Below, in pieces: positions 16,391-23,749 of a stretch of 64,000 bases of DNA. The position numbers and the translations under genes were made by a program. The stretch lies in IMG/VR virus record IMGVR_UViG_3300020463_000001, positions 1-64,000 of that record; one strand, given 5' to 3'. The notes below the pieces were generated by a model. The model ran no database searches, was not told where the DNA came from, and was given only the letters and a program-made list of their open reading frames with translations. Numbering within the stretch: position 1 is the stretch's first letter; each line of letters begins with the position of its first letter. Origin of the DNA: a virus.

Positions 16391-16943
16391 AGTTATTCAC
16401 GATCCGATATTCGATACGCAAATGATTTGCGATTATTATACAGAGAAAGATGGTGCAAAGGTAATGTATGTTTGTACTACAGACTTCTCTGTTCCTAATG
16501 TTCCAGTGGATGTATTCTATCGAAGGAGAAAGGTTAAAGGCCTTTCAAGATATTTTGGTTTGTTTATTAATCCAGAAACCGAAGGATTGATGGTCACAGA
16601 CCTAGATGATCTCATGGACTTTGAAATCCCTATGGTCAAGGATGACGAAGGCGATTACAGATATTCGCGTCAAGAATCAGATAATAAAGAATTCAGAAAT
16701 GGTAATTTTGTCGCTGGTGGCAGAATTACTACAAGATGGGGCCCAAGGGGCATCATATGTAATGTGGAAAAGGGTAAATTCTCACTGATAAAGTTCCCCG
16801 ATCAAGATGAAGAGCACAATGATTGTGGAACAGATGATTGTTGTGGTGAATGTGTGGATGATGTCCTAGATAATCTTGCCGCATCTAGAAGTGAACCAGA
16901 AGAAATAGTATCTGTTGCCTCCCTTGCAACTGACGCAAAGTAA
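16380..16943 (+). CDS. Hypothetical protein with cysteine-rich C-terminal cluster
   Basis: 187 residues. Mixed alpha/beta body (RRRKVKGLSRYFGLF, GGRITTRWGPRGIIC) and a late Cys cluster NDCGTDDCCGECVDD (about residues 147-161) that could bind metal. The C-terminal 25 residues are acidic and low complexity. Function unknown. Confidence 0.65.
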   Translation: MKSKVIHDPIFDTQMICDYYTEKDGAKVMYVCTTDFSVPNVPVDVFYRRRKVKGLSRYFGLFINPETEGLMVTDLDDLMDFEIPMVKDDEGDYRYSRQESDNKEFRNGNFVAGGRITTRWGPRGIICNVEKGKFSLIKFPDQDEEHNDCGTDDCCGECVDDVLDNLAASRSEPEEIVSVASLATDAK

Positions 16944-17149
16944 TGTTGGTGTTGATACAAGTAGTAATACAAGCAATTATGTTTGGAGTACATGAATTAT
17001 GGAAGGGATTGACATTAACTGGATCGGCATTCTTGTATTTGCTGGGACTAGTATTGGCTCTATTATTTTTATCTTTTTTGCTACCTTTCTCCTTGTTGAA
17101 AGAAAAAATCCACTGGACTATTTTAGAAAAAAGGATGTTAAGAAGGTAA
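16943..17149 (+). CDS. Possible small membrane protein (frame A)
   Basis: 68 residues, starting on the stop of the preceding gene (TAATG). Two hydrophobic segments (LIQVVIQAIMFGV; SAFLYLLGLVLALLFLSFLL). It overlaps a second plausible membrane-protein frame beginning at 16999; at least one is real. Confidence 0.4.
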   Translation: MLVLIQVVIQAIMFGVHELWKGLTLTGSAFLYLLGLVLALLFLSFLLPFSLLKEKIHWTILEKRMLRR

Positions 17150-17172
17150 ACTCTGGAGCCAAATTTGGATAA
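16999..17172 (+). CDS. Possible small membrane protein (frame B)
   Basis: 57 residues: a short acidic start, one strong membrane helix (IGILVFAGTSIGSIIFIFFA) and a basic tail. GGAG lies ten bases before ATG, a better site than that of the overlapping frame at 16943. The stop overlaps the next TTG start. Confidence 0.5.
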   Translation: MEGIDINWIGILVFAGTSIGSIIFIFFATFLLVERKNPLDYFRKKDVKKVNSGAKFG

Positions 17173-17449
17173 TAAACGGCTGAAACAAAAAATCAATAGA
17201 TTCAAGAGAGATATGGAGAATCATTCCAAGGAATTAATGGATCGATCTGAAGACTGGTGGCAAAATGCATCAGATGAGGAACGAGAAGATGCATTTCTTG
17301 CAGTCATGTCCAGATTGTATGATGGTGCGATAGTAGATAAAAAGTCTATATCCGATACATTGTCTGATATATTTGAGTTTGATTATCATATGGAAGTTTT
17401 TTGTATGGTATGTGGATTCGATGAATTATATGAAAAAATGGAGAATTGA
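17165..17449 (+). CDS. Hypothetical protein, TTG start
   Basis: 94 residues, highly charged (DNKRLKQKINRFKRDMENHS, EDWWQNASDEERED), helical. GGAG lies eight bases before TTG, and no ATG follows until residue 17. Function unknown. Confidence 0.6.
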   Translation: MDNKRLKQKINRFKRDMENHSKELMDRSEDWWQNASDEEREDAFLAVMSRLYDGAIVDKKSISDTLSDIFEFDYHMEVFCMVCGFDELYEKMEN

Positions 17450-17451
17450 TT

Positions 17452-17658
17452 ATGTTATTATCTGAATATTTTAGTGATGAAACTAATTCTAGTGGAAATC
17501 GTCTGCGAACAGCAGAAGTAAAAAAGAACATAAATGGTTATTACATCGATTGTTATGAGAATGGACATAAGGTTCTTTCTAGTAAATTGTATGAACACTC
17601 CGAATCATATGCAGAAGATGCCGCGGAAAATTGGGTATTAGGAATACTCAAGTTATGA
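17452..17658 (+). CDS. Hypothetical protein
   Basis: 68 residues, MLLSEYFSDETNSSGNRLRT with a short beta-rich core and AEDAAENWVLGILKL at the end. GGAG precedes the ATG. It overlaps the next lipoprotein start by 4 bp. Confidence 0.6.
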   Translation: MLLSEYFSDETNSSGNRLRTAEVKKNINGYYIDCYENGHKVLSSKLYEHSESYAEDAAENWVLGILKL

Positions 17659-17852
17659 GAGCTGTAATATTCCTTTTATTATTTGGATTATTATTTGTAG
17701 CAGTATCTGGTTGCGCGACGAATGATCCTTCAGTATCTGAAGTTCTAACAGAAACCAAAACGAAACGACAATCAGAAGTCAATTGTCCAAGAGGAACCAT
17801 TAAGGCCTGCATTGGGCCACCAAGAGAATGCGCCTGTTATAAGAGAGACTAA
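17655..17852 (+). CDS. Small lipoprotein with C-terminal cysteine motif
   Basis: 65 residues. The signal MRAVIFLLLFGLLFVAVSGC ends in a lipobox (VSGC, Cys20). The tail has C-x7-C-x6-C-x-C-Y, similar to the lipoprotein at 24027-24233. Start taken at 17655 because it begins the signal sequence and overlaps the previous stop. An outer spanin was considered, but the Cys-rich tail is atypical. Confidence 0.65.
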   Translation: MRAVIFLLLFGLLFVAVSGCATNDPSVSEVLTETKTKRQSEVNCPRGTIKACIGPPRECACYKRD

Positions 17853-18043
17853 TGAAACTAAAAGATATCACAAATATTTTATGGGGCAAAAAAACAACGC
17901 AGGAAGAAGATGATAAATCTCTTTCAATAGACAACGCATATAAAACCAGATGGGTATGGTATCATACAATCCTAGGCATAGAATTATTGATAGTAATTTT
18001 AGTGCAATTATCAATTCTTGTCCTTCTTGCGGTCAAGTTATAG
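17852..18043 (+). CDS. Small membrane protein
   Basis: 63 residues with a C-terminal membrane helix (GIELLIVILVQLSILVLLAV). It starts on the last base of the previous stop. Function unknown. Confidence 0.6.
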   Translation: MKLKDITNILWGKKTTQEEDDKSLSIDNAYKTRWVWYHTILGIELLIVILVQLSILVLLAVKL

Positions 18044-18065
18044 TTAAGTTTTAGACCATAAAAAG

Positions 18066-18095
18066 TTGGACAACGCACCTAAATAGTGTTATAAT
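18066..18095 (+). promoter_or_regulatory. Sigma70-like promoter
   Basis: TTGGAC, 18-bp spacer, TATAAT, 13 bp before the ATG at 18108. Confidence 0.45.
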
Positions 18096-18107
18096 ATTGG
18101 ACATAAT

Positions 18108-18227
18108 ATGGAATTTCCCGAAGATATACATTTAAGAAAGATGGAAAAATCTCTCGCTAAAATTGAGAGAATGATTTGGGGATTGTATATTATTATACCG
18201 TTGTTCTATTTTGCTAGTACATTATAG
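18108..18227 (+). CDS. 39-residue membrane peptide
   Basis: Charged amphipathic start (MEFPEDIHLRKMEKSLAKIE) followed by one membrane helix (MIWGLYIIIPLFYFASTL). Own promoter upstream. Function unknown. Confidence 0.5.
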   Translation: MEFPEDIHLRKMEKSLAKIERMIWGLYIIIPLFYFASTL

Positions 18228-18259
18228 TTCCAATAATTAATTTGTAGGAATATAAAGAA

Positions 18260-18622
18260 ATGAAAAATGCATTAATTTGGTTTTATTACTCTTGGGATAG
18301 TATTATGAATCTAAAATATAATCCCATAAGCTATATCAGAGATGTAAGTCTCCAGATGTACTTCATGATTGCTCTGTCTCTTTTATGGACACTGACTTTC
18401 TGTGGATTAATTGCTGGGTGGGCCAATGTGATACCACTGGTGTATGGTCACGTTGGATTTGTCTTCGCGATATTTATGACATATGGAGTGTTTAAAGACG
18501 CTGAGAGAGATAGACCAAACTGGTTTGAGAAATGGAACACCGAATATCTTGCGGATCGTGCATTTAAGAACAGAGACAAAACCAAAAACTCTTGTCAGTG
18601 GAATTTGGAGATCGAAGCATAA
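18260..18622 (+). CDS. Membrane protein, two to three helices
   Basis: 120 residues with hydrophobic segments at about 32-52 (MYFMIALSLLWTLTFCGLIA) and 58-78 (VIPLVYGHVGFVFAIFMTYG), ending in a soluble charged tail. It lies before the late promoter of the respiratory cassette. No family recognised. Confidence 0.6.
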   Translation: MKNALIWFYYSWDSIMNLKYNPISYIRDVSLQMYFMIALSLLWTLTFCGLIAGWANVIPLVYGHVGFVFAIFMTYGVFKDAERDRPNWFEKWNTEYLADRAFKNRDKTKNSCQWNLEIEA

Positions 18623-18624
18623 GA

Positions 18625-18632
18625 TATAAATA
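18625..18632 (+). promoter_or_regulatory. T4-type late promoter TATAAATA for the respiratory cassette
   Basis: Exact octamer 30 bp before the ATG at 18662, which opens the gene run ending with SdhB and alternative oxidase. Confidence 0.6.
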
Positions 18633-18661
18633 ATTATAATTTCTTATAAGAGGATATTATA

Positions 18662-18907
18662 ATGGAAAAACTGTCTTATTGGTGGAATTTTAGGGAAGGC
18701 AAAGAGTCAACAATTGTAATTATTATGTCTTTTGTGATCGGGAGTGTTGGTTTTCTTTTAGCAAGCCAACCAGAAGAACCAAAAGATCCAGACATTTGTA
18801 CATCTTTTTGTATTAGAGACATAAACGATGTTCCCAGACATCCGCATTTTTTCGAAGATAATCCAGATCTAATGCCCGAAAAGTTGAAAAAAGAACTTAG
18901 AGGTTAA
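18662..18907 (+). CDS. Small membrane protein at head of the respiratory cassette
   Basis: 81 residues: one membrane helix (TIVIIMSFVIGSVGFLLA, about 16-34), then a soluble tail with CTSFC (C-x3-C). An AGAGGAT site precedes ATG. It abuts the SufT-like gene. It could be an accessory for the oxidase or complex II, but no family is recognised. Confidence 0.6.
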   Translation: MEKLSYWWNFREGKESTIVIIMSFVIGSVGFLLASQPEEPKDPDICTSFCIRDINDVPRHPHFFEDNPDLMPEKLKKELRG

Positions 18908-19240
18908 ATGGAAACTATATCTCGACCAGAGATACAAGAATCTGATATCGTTGCCTGTATGAAAATGGTTTACGATCCTGAGATTCCTGTCAACATTTAT
19001 GATCTTGGTCTTATATACGAAATAAACATATTCCAAGTAGCATCAGCGGTACATATAGTAATGACTCTGACTAGTGCTGGTTGTCCGGTTGCAGGAGAAA
19101 TGCCAGAATGGGTTAAGAGTGCAGCATTAATGGCTCATGGAGTGGAAAAGGTAGACGTAGAATTAGTATTCGATCCGCCTTGGGATCTTACCATGATGTC
19201 AGATGAAGCAAAATTAGAACTAAACGTATACGGTTATTAA
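18908..19240 (+). CDS. SufT/MIP18 (DUF59)-family iron-sulfur assembly factor
   Basis: 110 residues, usual length for the family. Diagnostic segments are DPEIPVNIYDLGLIYEI (residues 22-38), MTLTSAGCPVAGEMP with the conserved Cys (about 54-68) and VFDPPWDLTMMSDEAK near the end. Members help mature iron-sulfur proteins. Its stop shares a base with the start of the gene for SdhB, which carries three iron-sulfur clusters, so it most likely helps load the phage SdhB. Confidence 0.88.
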   Translation: METISRPEIQESDIVACMKMVYDPEIPVNIYDLGLIYEINIFQVASAVHIVMTLTSAGCPVAGEMPEWVKSAALMAHGVEKVDVELVFDPPWDLTMMSDEAKLELNVYGY

Positions 19241-19959
19241 TGAAAGTAAGTTTATACAGATACAATCCAGACATAGACGAAGTTCCGTATATGGAAGATT
19301 TTGAGTTTGCTCGCCCAGAGAAAGATATATTTGTACTTGATCTTTTGCATACGTTAAAGGAACGTGACTCTACTATAACCTATAGAAGAAGTTGCAGGGA
19401 AGGTGTGTGCGGTTCTGATGGTCTAAACATGAATGGCAAGAACGGACTTGCCTGTATAACTCCTCTGTCACAAGTAGTAAAGCGGAATAAACTGGTATTA
19501 AGACCATTGCCGGGCTTACCTGTTATCCGTGATCTTGTGATAGACATGACACAATTTTACGAGCAATATGAAAAAGTTACACCCTACCTCATCAACAAAG
19601 AACCGCCTCCAGAGAAGGAGAGATTACAATCACCAGAAGATAGAGAAAAGCTGGACGGACTCTATGAGTGTATATTGTGCGCTTGTTGTTCTACAAGCTG
19701 TCCTTCTTTTTGGTGGAATCCAGATAAATTCATCGGCCCAGCAGGATTACTCGCAAGTTATCGATTCCTCGCTGACACTAGAGATACAGCGACAGATCAA
19801 AGATTAGACGCACTAGATGATCCATTTAGTGTATTTCGATGTAGAGGTATTATGAATTGTGTCAGTGTCTGTCCTAAAGGACTTAATCCAACCAGAGCAA
19901 TCGGAAAGATTCGTTCTATGTTAATATCTAGGCCAAAACGAAAAACAGTAAATGAATAA
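19240..19959 (+). CDS. sdhB: Succinate dehydrogenase iron-sulfur subunit
   Basis: 239 residues, same length as E. coli SdhB (238). All cluster ligands are present: [2Fe-2S] C52, C57, D60, C72 (SCREGVCGSDGLNMNGKNG); [4Fe-4S] C144, C147, C150 and [3Fe-4S]-side C154; then C201, C207, C211 (CRGIMNCVSVCPKG). The quinone-site region (SFWWNPDKFIGPAGLLASYR) is intact. Similarity to gammaproteobacterial SdhB is very high, pointing to the host lineage. SdhA and SdhCD are not encoded here, so it would join host subunits in complex II and feed electrons to ubiquinone. It overlaps the alternative oxidase gene by 8 bp. Confidence 0.96.
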   Translation: MKVSLYRYNPDIDEVPYMEDFEFARPEKDIFVLDLLHTLKERDSTITYRRSCREGVCGSDGLNMNGKNGLACITPLSQVVKRNKLVLRPLPGLPVIRDLVIDMTQFYEQYEKVTPYLINKEPPPEKERLQSPEDREKLDGLYECILCACCSTSCPSFWWNPDKFIGPAGLLASYRFLADTRDTATDQRLDALDDPFSVFRCRGIMNCVSVCPKGLNPTRAIGKIRSMLISRPKRKTVNE

Positions 19960-20530
19960 AATATCAAATTGGGTCGCAATGTCAATGACTAGGTTCTTTC
20001 GCCTTGTCGCAGACACCTTTTTTGCGAAAAGATATGGTCATAGGGCAGTAGTTTTAGAGACAATTGCGGGTGTGCCGGGCATGGTTGCCGGAATGTGGGT
20101 TCATTTACGCAGTTTGCGACAAATGAAGACCGGATATGGGCCTATGATAAGAGAACTTCTTGCAGAGGCCGAGAATGAAAGAATGCATTTGATGTTCTTC
20201 GTTGAGATAACTAAACCAAATCTATTTGAGAGACTCTTAGTGTTGCTCGCTCAGGGGTCATTCTGGATGTTTTATTTTGTTCTATATGTGATCTTTCCCA
20301 AGACTGCACATAAAATGATACACTATTTTGAGGAAGAGGCAGTAAAGAGTTATACGGAATACCTAAAAATGGTAGAATCTGGAGAAGTAGAGAATATCCC
20401 AGCACCAGAAATCGCAATTGAGTACTATGGAATGGATTCCGATGCAAAATTATCAGATCTCATCATCAATGTAAGAGCAGATGAGGCAAAACACAGCGAA
20501 GTGAACCTAAGATATGCAGAAACCGACTGA
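19952..20530 (+). CDS. aox: Alternative oxidase (ubiquinol:oxygen oxidoreductase)
   Basis: 192 residues, compact for the family. All di-iron ligand motifs are in order: LET (E36) with the AOX signature GVPGMVAGMWVHLRSLR, NERMH (E76, H79), FEEEAVKSYTEY (E128 region) and RADEAKH (E178, H181). Hydrophobic helices suit the monotopic inner-membrane enzyme. It oxidises ubiquinol with oxygen to water without proton pumping. The coenzyme Q hydroxylase COQ7 was considered, but the combined motifs are those of AOX. The PTOX of cyanophages is a relative; here the partner is SdhB and not a photosystem gene. Confidence 0.93.
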   Translation: MNKISNWVAMSMTRFFRLVADTFFAKRYGHRAVVLETIAGVPGMVAGMWVHLRSLRQMKTGYGPMIRELLAEAENERMHLMFFVEITKPNLFERLLVLLAQGSFWMFYFVLYVIFPKTAHKMIHYFEEEAVKSYTEYLKMVESGEVENIPAPEIAIEYYGMDSDAKLSDLIINVRADEAKHSEVNLRYAETD

Positions 20531-20696
20531 AACAGCCGACCAAGAACGAATAAAAGAGTGGCATGAAGAAGACTATTGGATGAAAATGGACTTTAGTCCT
20601 ACATGGATCTTTATTCTTCCAAGCATTATGTTAATCTCTGTTCTGGGTATCGCATTGTTCATAGGAAGTGTGCTAATCGCCTCCGCAACATCATAA
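20514..20696 (+). CDS. Small membrane protein co-translated with alternative oxidase
   Basis: 60 residues: polar acidic start, then one membrane helix (IFILPSIMLISVLGIALFIG). It begins 17 bp inside the oxidase gene in another frame, indicating coupled translation. It may stabilise the oxidase or complex II, as small single-span subunits do in other quinol oxidases; this is inference. Confidence 0.6.
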   Translation: MQKPTETADQERIKEWHEEDYWMKMDFSPTWIFILPSIMLISVLGIALFIGSVLIASATS

Positions 20697-20710
20697 AAAA
20701 AGCAAAATCA

Positions 20711-20739
20711 TTGACAAATGTTTCCTAAAAGACTATAAT
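20711..20739 (+). promoter_or_regulatory. Consensus sigma70 promoter with operator-like inverted repeat
   Basis: TTGACA, 17-bp spacer, TATAAT. A perfect 10-bp inverted repeat has one arm in the spacer (TTTCCTAAAA, 20721-20730) and the other over the Shine-Dalgarno (TTTTAGGAAA, 20752-20761). Confidence 0.8.
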
Positions 20740-20765
20740 ATAGGGATATTTTTTTAGGAAATATT

Positions 20766-21419
20766 ATGAAAAATGAACTGAAGTATCGTACAGTTGACGG
20801 AGAACCGGAATTGGTTAATAAACCGGCCGGAGTAGATTCATTAATGAATGGTTTACTTTCTCCTTTTAAGGAAATTGCACCAACAATAACCAACTCTTGG
20901 TGGTCTCGGTCGAGCGGAATGACGAAATATAGTTGGAATAGTATTACATCAATACAGGGACGGATCGTTGAAAAATTTTTCAACGATCTCCTACAAGAAG
21001 CCGGCGTCTGTCTGAAATATAAACTCAAGGACAAAAAACACGGCGGTTCCATTAGAATTAAGAATGGCGAGGTGAAACAAGTTGATATCTTGTTCAAGTC
21101 TAAACGAGGTAAAGTAATTTATCATGAATGCAAACTCAATCTTGATCTTGACTCTGGGAAGAGAAAAAAGTCTAACGAAACAATTATGGCAATAACAGAG
21201 GAATTGAAACCTGATCTTAGTGGTTATTTTGTGCCACTCACCCGAGCTGAAATTCAAAAAGCCGGATGGTTCAATAGTTATAAGAAGCAAGGAATTGTTG
21301 TTTATCCTATAGAATGGTTGATAGATCAATTCGATTGCCCATTCACTCTAAACGATTGGTGTGATTTTTGGAAGACTGATGAAGCTACGGAACTCTCCAA
21401 ATCTTGGGGATATCGTTGA
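20766..21419 (+). CDS. Probable type II restriction endonuclease, PD-(D/E)xK fold
   Basis: 217 residues. A PD-(D/E)xK core is visible: E69, then D107 (QVDILF), a strand of about a dozen residues, and E121-C-K123 (VIYHECKLNL). The gene overlaps an N6-adenine methyltransferase gene by 4 bp, the usual arrangement of a type II restriction-modification pair. It would cut unmodified DNA, such as host or competitor DNA, at a site protected by the partner. Recognition site unknown. A stand-alone nuclease is the alternative. Confidence 0.7.
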   Translation: MKNELKYRTVDGEPELVNKPAGVDSLMNGLLSPFKEIAPTITNSWWSRSSGMTKYSWNSITSIQGRIVEKFFNDLLQEAGVCLKYKLKDKKHGGSIRIKNGEVKQVDILFKSKRGKVIYHECKLNLDLDSGKRKKSNETIMAITEELKPDLSGYFVPLTRAEIQKAGWFNSYKKQGIVVYPIEWLIDQFDCPFTLNDWCDFWKTDEATELSKSWGYR

Positions 21420-22237
21420 AACCAGTAGTTAAGTATCAGGGCGGAAAGGGAAGGGAATTACTCAGTATCAAGAAAAGAATGCCTTCTATTTTTGATGGTT
21501 TCAATATAGATAGAGTTGTTGAACCGTTTTGCGGTGGCGCAGCGTTATCTTTTGATCAAGAAAGACCAGCAATTTTGAATGATGTCAATCATCAAGTCAT
21601 TAACTTATATAAAGTGATTGCAGATAGACAACAGTATTCTCAACTGAAATCTCAAATAGATCAATATAAAGAGTATGATCATGATAAGTTGTCGGATTTA
21701 TTTTATCGATCCAGAGATATTATCAATCAACAAAAGACAGAAAACGGTTGTCTAGAAAAGGCAATCGCATATATTATAGTAAGACAACTCTGTTTTTCTG
21801 GAATGGAAAGATATAATTCTCTGGGCGAATTCAATGTTCCGTTTGGTCATTATAAAAAACTAACGTGCAATTTGTCTGACGGGCATCATAAATTCCTACA
21901 AAGATGTGATATAAGAGAGGGATCTTTTGTTGATGTATTTGAAGAATTAGCAGAAGAAGATTTTGTGTTCATCGATCCGCCTTATCTTGATCGACTTGGC
22001 TACATAACTGGTGATGGTGGCGACAGGCTGCATGAAGATTTGTTGGAGTGTTGTAAGAATACTAAATCAAATTGGATGATTGTTCATTCGGATCATGAGT
22101 TTTATCGAGACTCATACAAAGATTTTAATATAATTTGCGAAGATTTCTCGTATAGTCAAATATTTGGGAAAAATAGAGATCATTCTAATGCCAAAGTCAA
22201 GCATCTCTACATAACTAATTATTCTGTAACAATTTGA
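21416..22237 (+). CDS. DNA N6-adenine methyltransferase, D12 (Dam/M.EcoRV) class
   Basis: About 273 residues. Motif order: KYQGGKGRELL (SAM-binding, motif X), VVEPFCGGAALSF (motif I), and FIDPPYLDRLG (motif IV, DPPY) near residue 185. TTG at 21416 is preferred: it overlaps the endonuclease stop and has GGGG six bases upstream; an in-frame TTG also exists at 21404. It methylates adenine in its target and should protect phage DNA from the linked nuclease and perhaps from host enzymes. Confidence 0.92.
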   Translation: MKPVVKYQGGKGRELLSIKKRMPSIFDGFNIDRVVEPFCGGAALSFDQERPAILNDVNHQVINLYKVIADRQQYSQLKSQIDQYKEYDHDKLSDLFYRSRDIINQQKTENGCLEKAIAYIIVRQLCFSGMERYNSLGEFNVPFGHYKKLTCNLSDGHHKFLQRCDIREGSFVDVFEELAEEDFVFIDPPYLDRLGYITGDGGDRLHEDLLECCKNTKSNWMIVHSDHEFYRDSYKDFNIICEDFSYSQIFGKNRDHSNAKVKHLYITNYSVTI

Positions 22238-22260
22238 TACAAAATAATTGTAAAAAAATG

Positions 22261-22289
22261 TTGACAAGTCCCTTATAATCCCCTATACT
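22261..22289 (+). promoter_or_regulatory. Sigma70 promoter
   Basis: TTGACA, 17-bp spacer, TATACT. An inverted repeat CTTATA/TATAAG (22272-22277, 22289-22294) brackets the -10. Confidence 0.7.
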
Positions 22290-22318
22290 ATAAGAGAATC
22301 AAAAAACAAGAGATAAAT

Positions 22319-22630
22319 ATGGTAATAGGAGAAACAGAAGTCACCGTAACTGAGTCTGGTACTTACACTGGTGTTCCTTCAGAGCAAATCCGTCATGCCT
22401 TCTACGAGTATATGTACTTTGACCGCATTGGACACATCCGCCAACGCAAGTGCAAGTTAGTTCCTCACGCAGAGTGGCTCGCTGACTTTGTGACCGAAGG
22501 TCTGATTGACGGCATGACCGCCGAGATCTCTCTCAATGCGCTAGAATCAGAACGCAACCCTGCTGTCCGTCGATACGCAGAAGTGTCCGGAATGTTTGAA
22601 GAGCCCGTTAGACTGTCTTTGGTAGTTTAA
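22319..22630 (+). CDS. Hypothetical early protein
   Basis: 103 residues, soluble, with HAFYEYMYFDRIGHIRQRKC and HAEWLADFVTEGLIDGMTAE. GC content appears higher than in neighbours. It follows a strong promoter and shares a base with the next start. No family recognised. Confidence 0.6.
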   Translation: MVIGETEVTVTESGTYTGVPSEQIRHAFYEYMYFDRIGHIRQRKCKLVPHAEWLADFVTEGLIDGMTAEISLNALESERNPAVRRYAEVSGMFEEPVRLSLVV

Positions 22631-23046
22631 TGGGATACTGGGTTTTAGAAAGAGATACAAGAGGAAAAATTATGGCTCGTAAATTACCACTTTGGGAACA
22701 AAAGATTAATAAGTTCGAATCGATTTTTTGGGATACTCACACTCTAGACGATCTAGTTGAAGCAGTGAATAAGGAACTGCCTTCTTCTGGTGCAAGTGAA
22801 ATTCCTGAGTTAGAAGAATGGCGTCTGGCTCAGAATTTACTCTACGATATTTACAACAATGGAGGCGCTAATTGCATTGATCTCGCTGGATCTAATTCCA
22901 AGGAACAGTTTGGTGTTGGTAAGGCTCGTGCAAGTCAGCTACGAGGATCACCAGAAGAACTTGAGAACCGAACTCTGAAAGCACTTGAAACTGCTGCTGA
23001 GTTTCTAGGTCTTGAGGATGAGTTGGTCGCAATACAGCCTAGTTAA
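22630..23046 (+). CDS. Hypothetical early protein
   Basis: 138 residues, helical, containing WEQKINKFESIFWDTHTLDD and GVGKARASQLRGS. An alternative start at 22672 (ATGGCTCG) has a better AGAGGAAA site and would give 124 residues. Function unknown. Confidence 0.6.
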   Translation: MGYWVLERDTRGKIMARKLPLWEQKINKFESIFWDTHTLDDLVEAVNKELPSSGASEIPELEEWRLAQNLLYDIYNNGGANCIDLAGSNSKEQFGVGKARASQLRGSPEELENRTLKALETAAEFLGLEDELVAIQPS

Positions 23047-23061
23047 AAAAGGAAAAAAAAC

Positions 23062-23427
23062 ATGGGACAGGTAGTAGATCTCAGCTCTGGAGAGGTTCTA
23101 GAGCAAGAAGGCAAGGTGCCCATAACCATCTGCTTCGCTGGCACTAAGACTGTGTGGGTAGAAAAGGAGAAGCTCAATAGCGATGAAATTGGAATTCTCT
23201 GTGCAGAGGCTTCAGAAGCAACTACAGATAACATCAATGAAGGTTCAGTCACGGTTGGTTTTTATTCTCCAGATGTGGACTTTATCAATGTTCTACAAGC
23301 AGTCTGTGAGTTAGGCCCCCAAACTCTGACGTTTTGTGATCCTGAGATCGCAAAGATGCTGGAAGATATGCCTAATTGGGGCGATATGAAGGATATGTCC
23401 TTCATGGACGAAGATGAAGATGAGTGA
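23062..23427 (+). CDS. Hypothetical acidic early protein
   Basis: 121 residues, MGQVVDLSSGEVLEQEGKVP and a very acidic end (SFMDEDEDE). Its end overlaps the start of the SET-domain gene. Function unknown. Confidence 0.6.
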   Translation: MGQVVDLSSGEVLEQEGKVPITICFAGTKTVWVEKEKLNSDEIGILCAEASEATTDNINEGSVTVGFYSPDVDFINVLQAVCELGPQTLTFCDPEIAKMLEDMPNWGDMKDMSFMDEDEDE

Positions 23428-23749
23428 ACGAAAGGAAACTTATTTACCTCTTCCCAAAGAATTGACAATCAGTTCTAGTCCAATTCATGGTCTGGGACTT
23501 TTTGCAACTGAGGATATAGATGCTGCGCTATATATTGGCACAACACATATCCAATACCGTGGAGACTGGGTAAGGACTCCGTTAGGTGGATTCATTAATC
23601 ACAATGAAAATCCTAATGCAGTTATTATTGAATGCTCTACAGACATGGAACGTCAACTCTTCACGATAAAGCCCATTAGTGCTGGTCAGGAATTGACAAT
23701 ATATTATACACTCTATAAAGTGTCTCAAAAATATGAAAGGATTGGTTAA
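23420..23749 (+). CDS. SET-domain protein (putative lysine methyltransferase)
   Basis: 109 residues, a minimal SET domain: SPIHGLGLFATEDI near the start, GGFINHNENPNA in the middle (the RFINHSxxPN-type motif) and ISAGQELTIYY at the end. SET proteins transfer methyl from SAM to protein lysines. It overlaps the acidic protein upstream and shares a base with the DsbA-like gene. A phage target such as RNA polymerase or a nucleoid protein is possible but unproven. Confidence 0.82.
   Translation: MSERKETYLPLPKELTISSSPIHGLGLFATEDIDAALYIGTTHIQYRGDWVRTPLGGFINHNENPNAVIIECSTDMERQLFTIKPISAGQELTIYYTLYKVSQKYERIG

Noticed and set aside
19952-20530. COQ7-type demethoxyubiquinone hydroxylase
   Set aside because: NERMH, RADEAKH and the LETxxGVPGM segment together are alternative-oxidase features.
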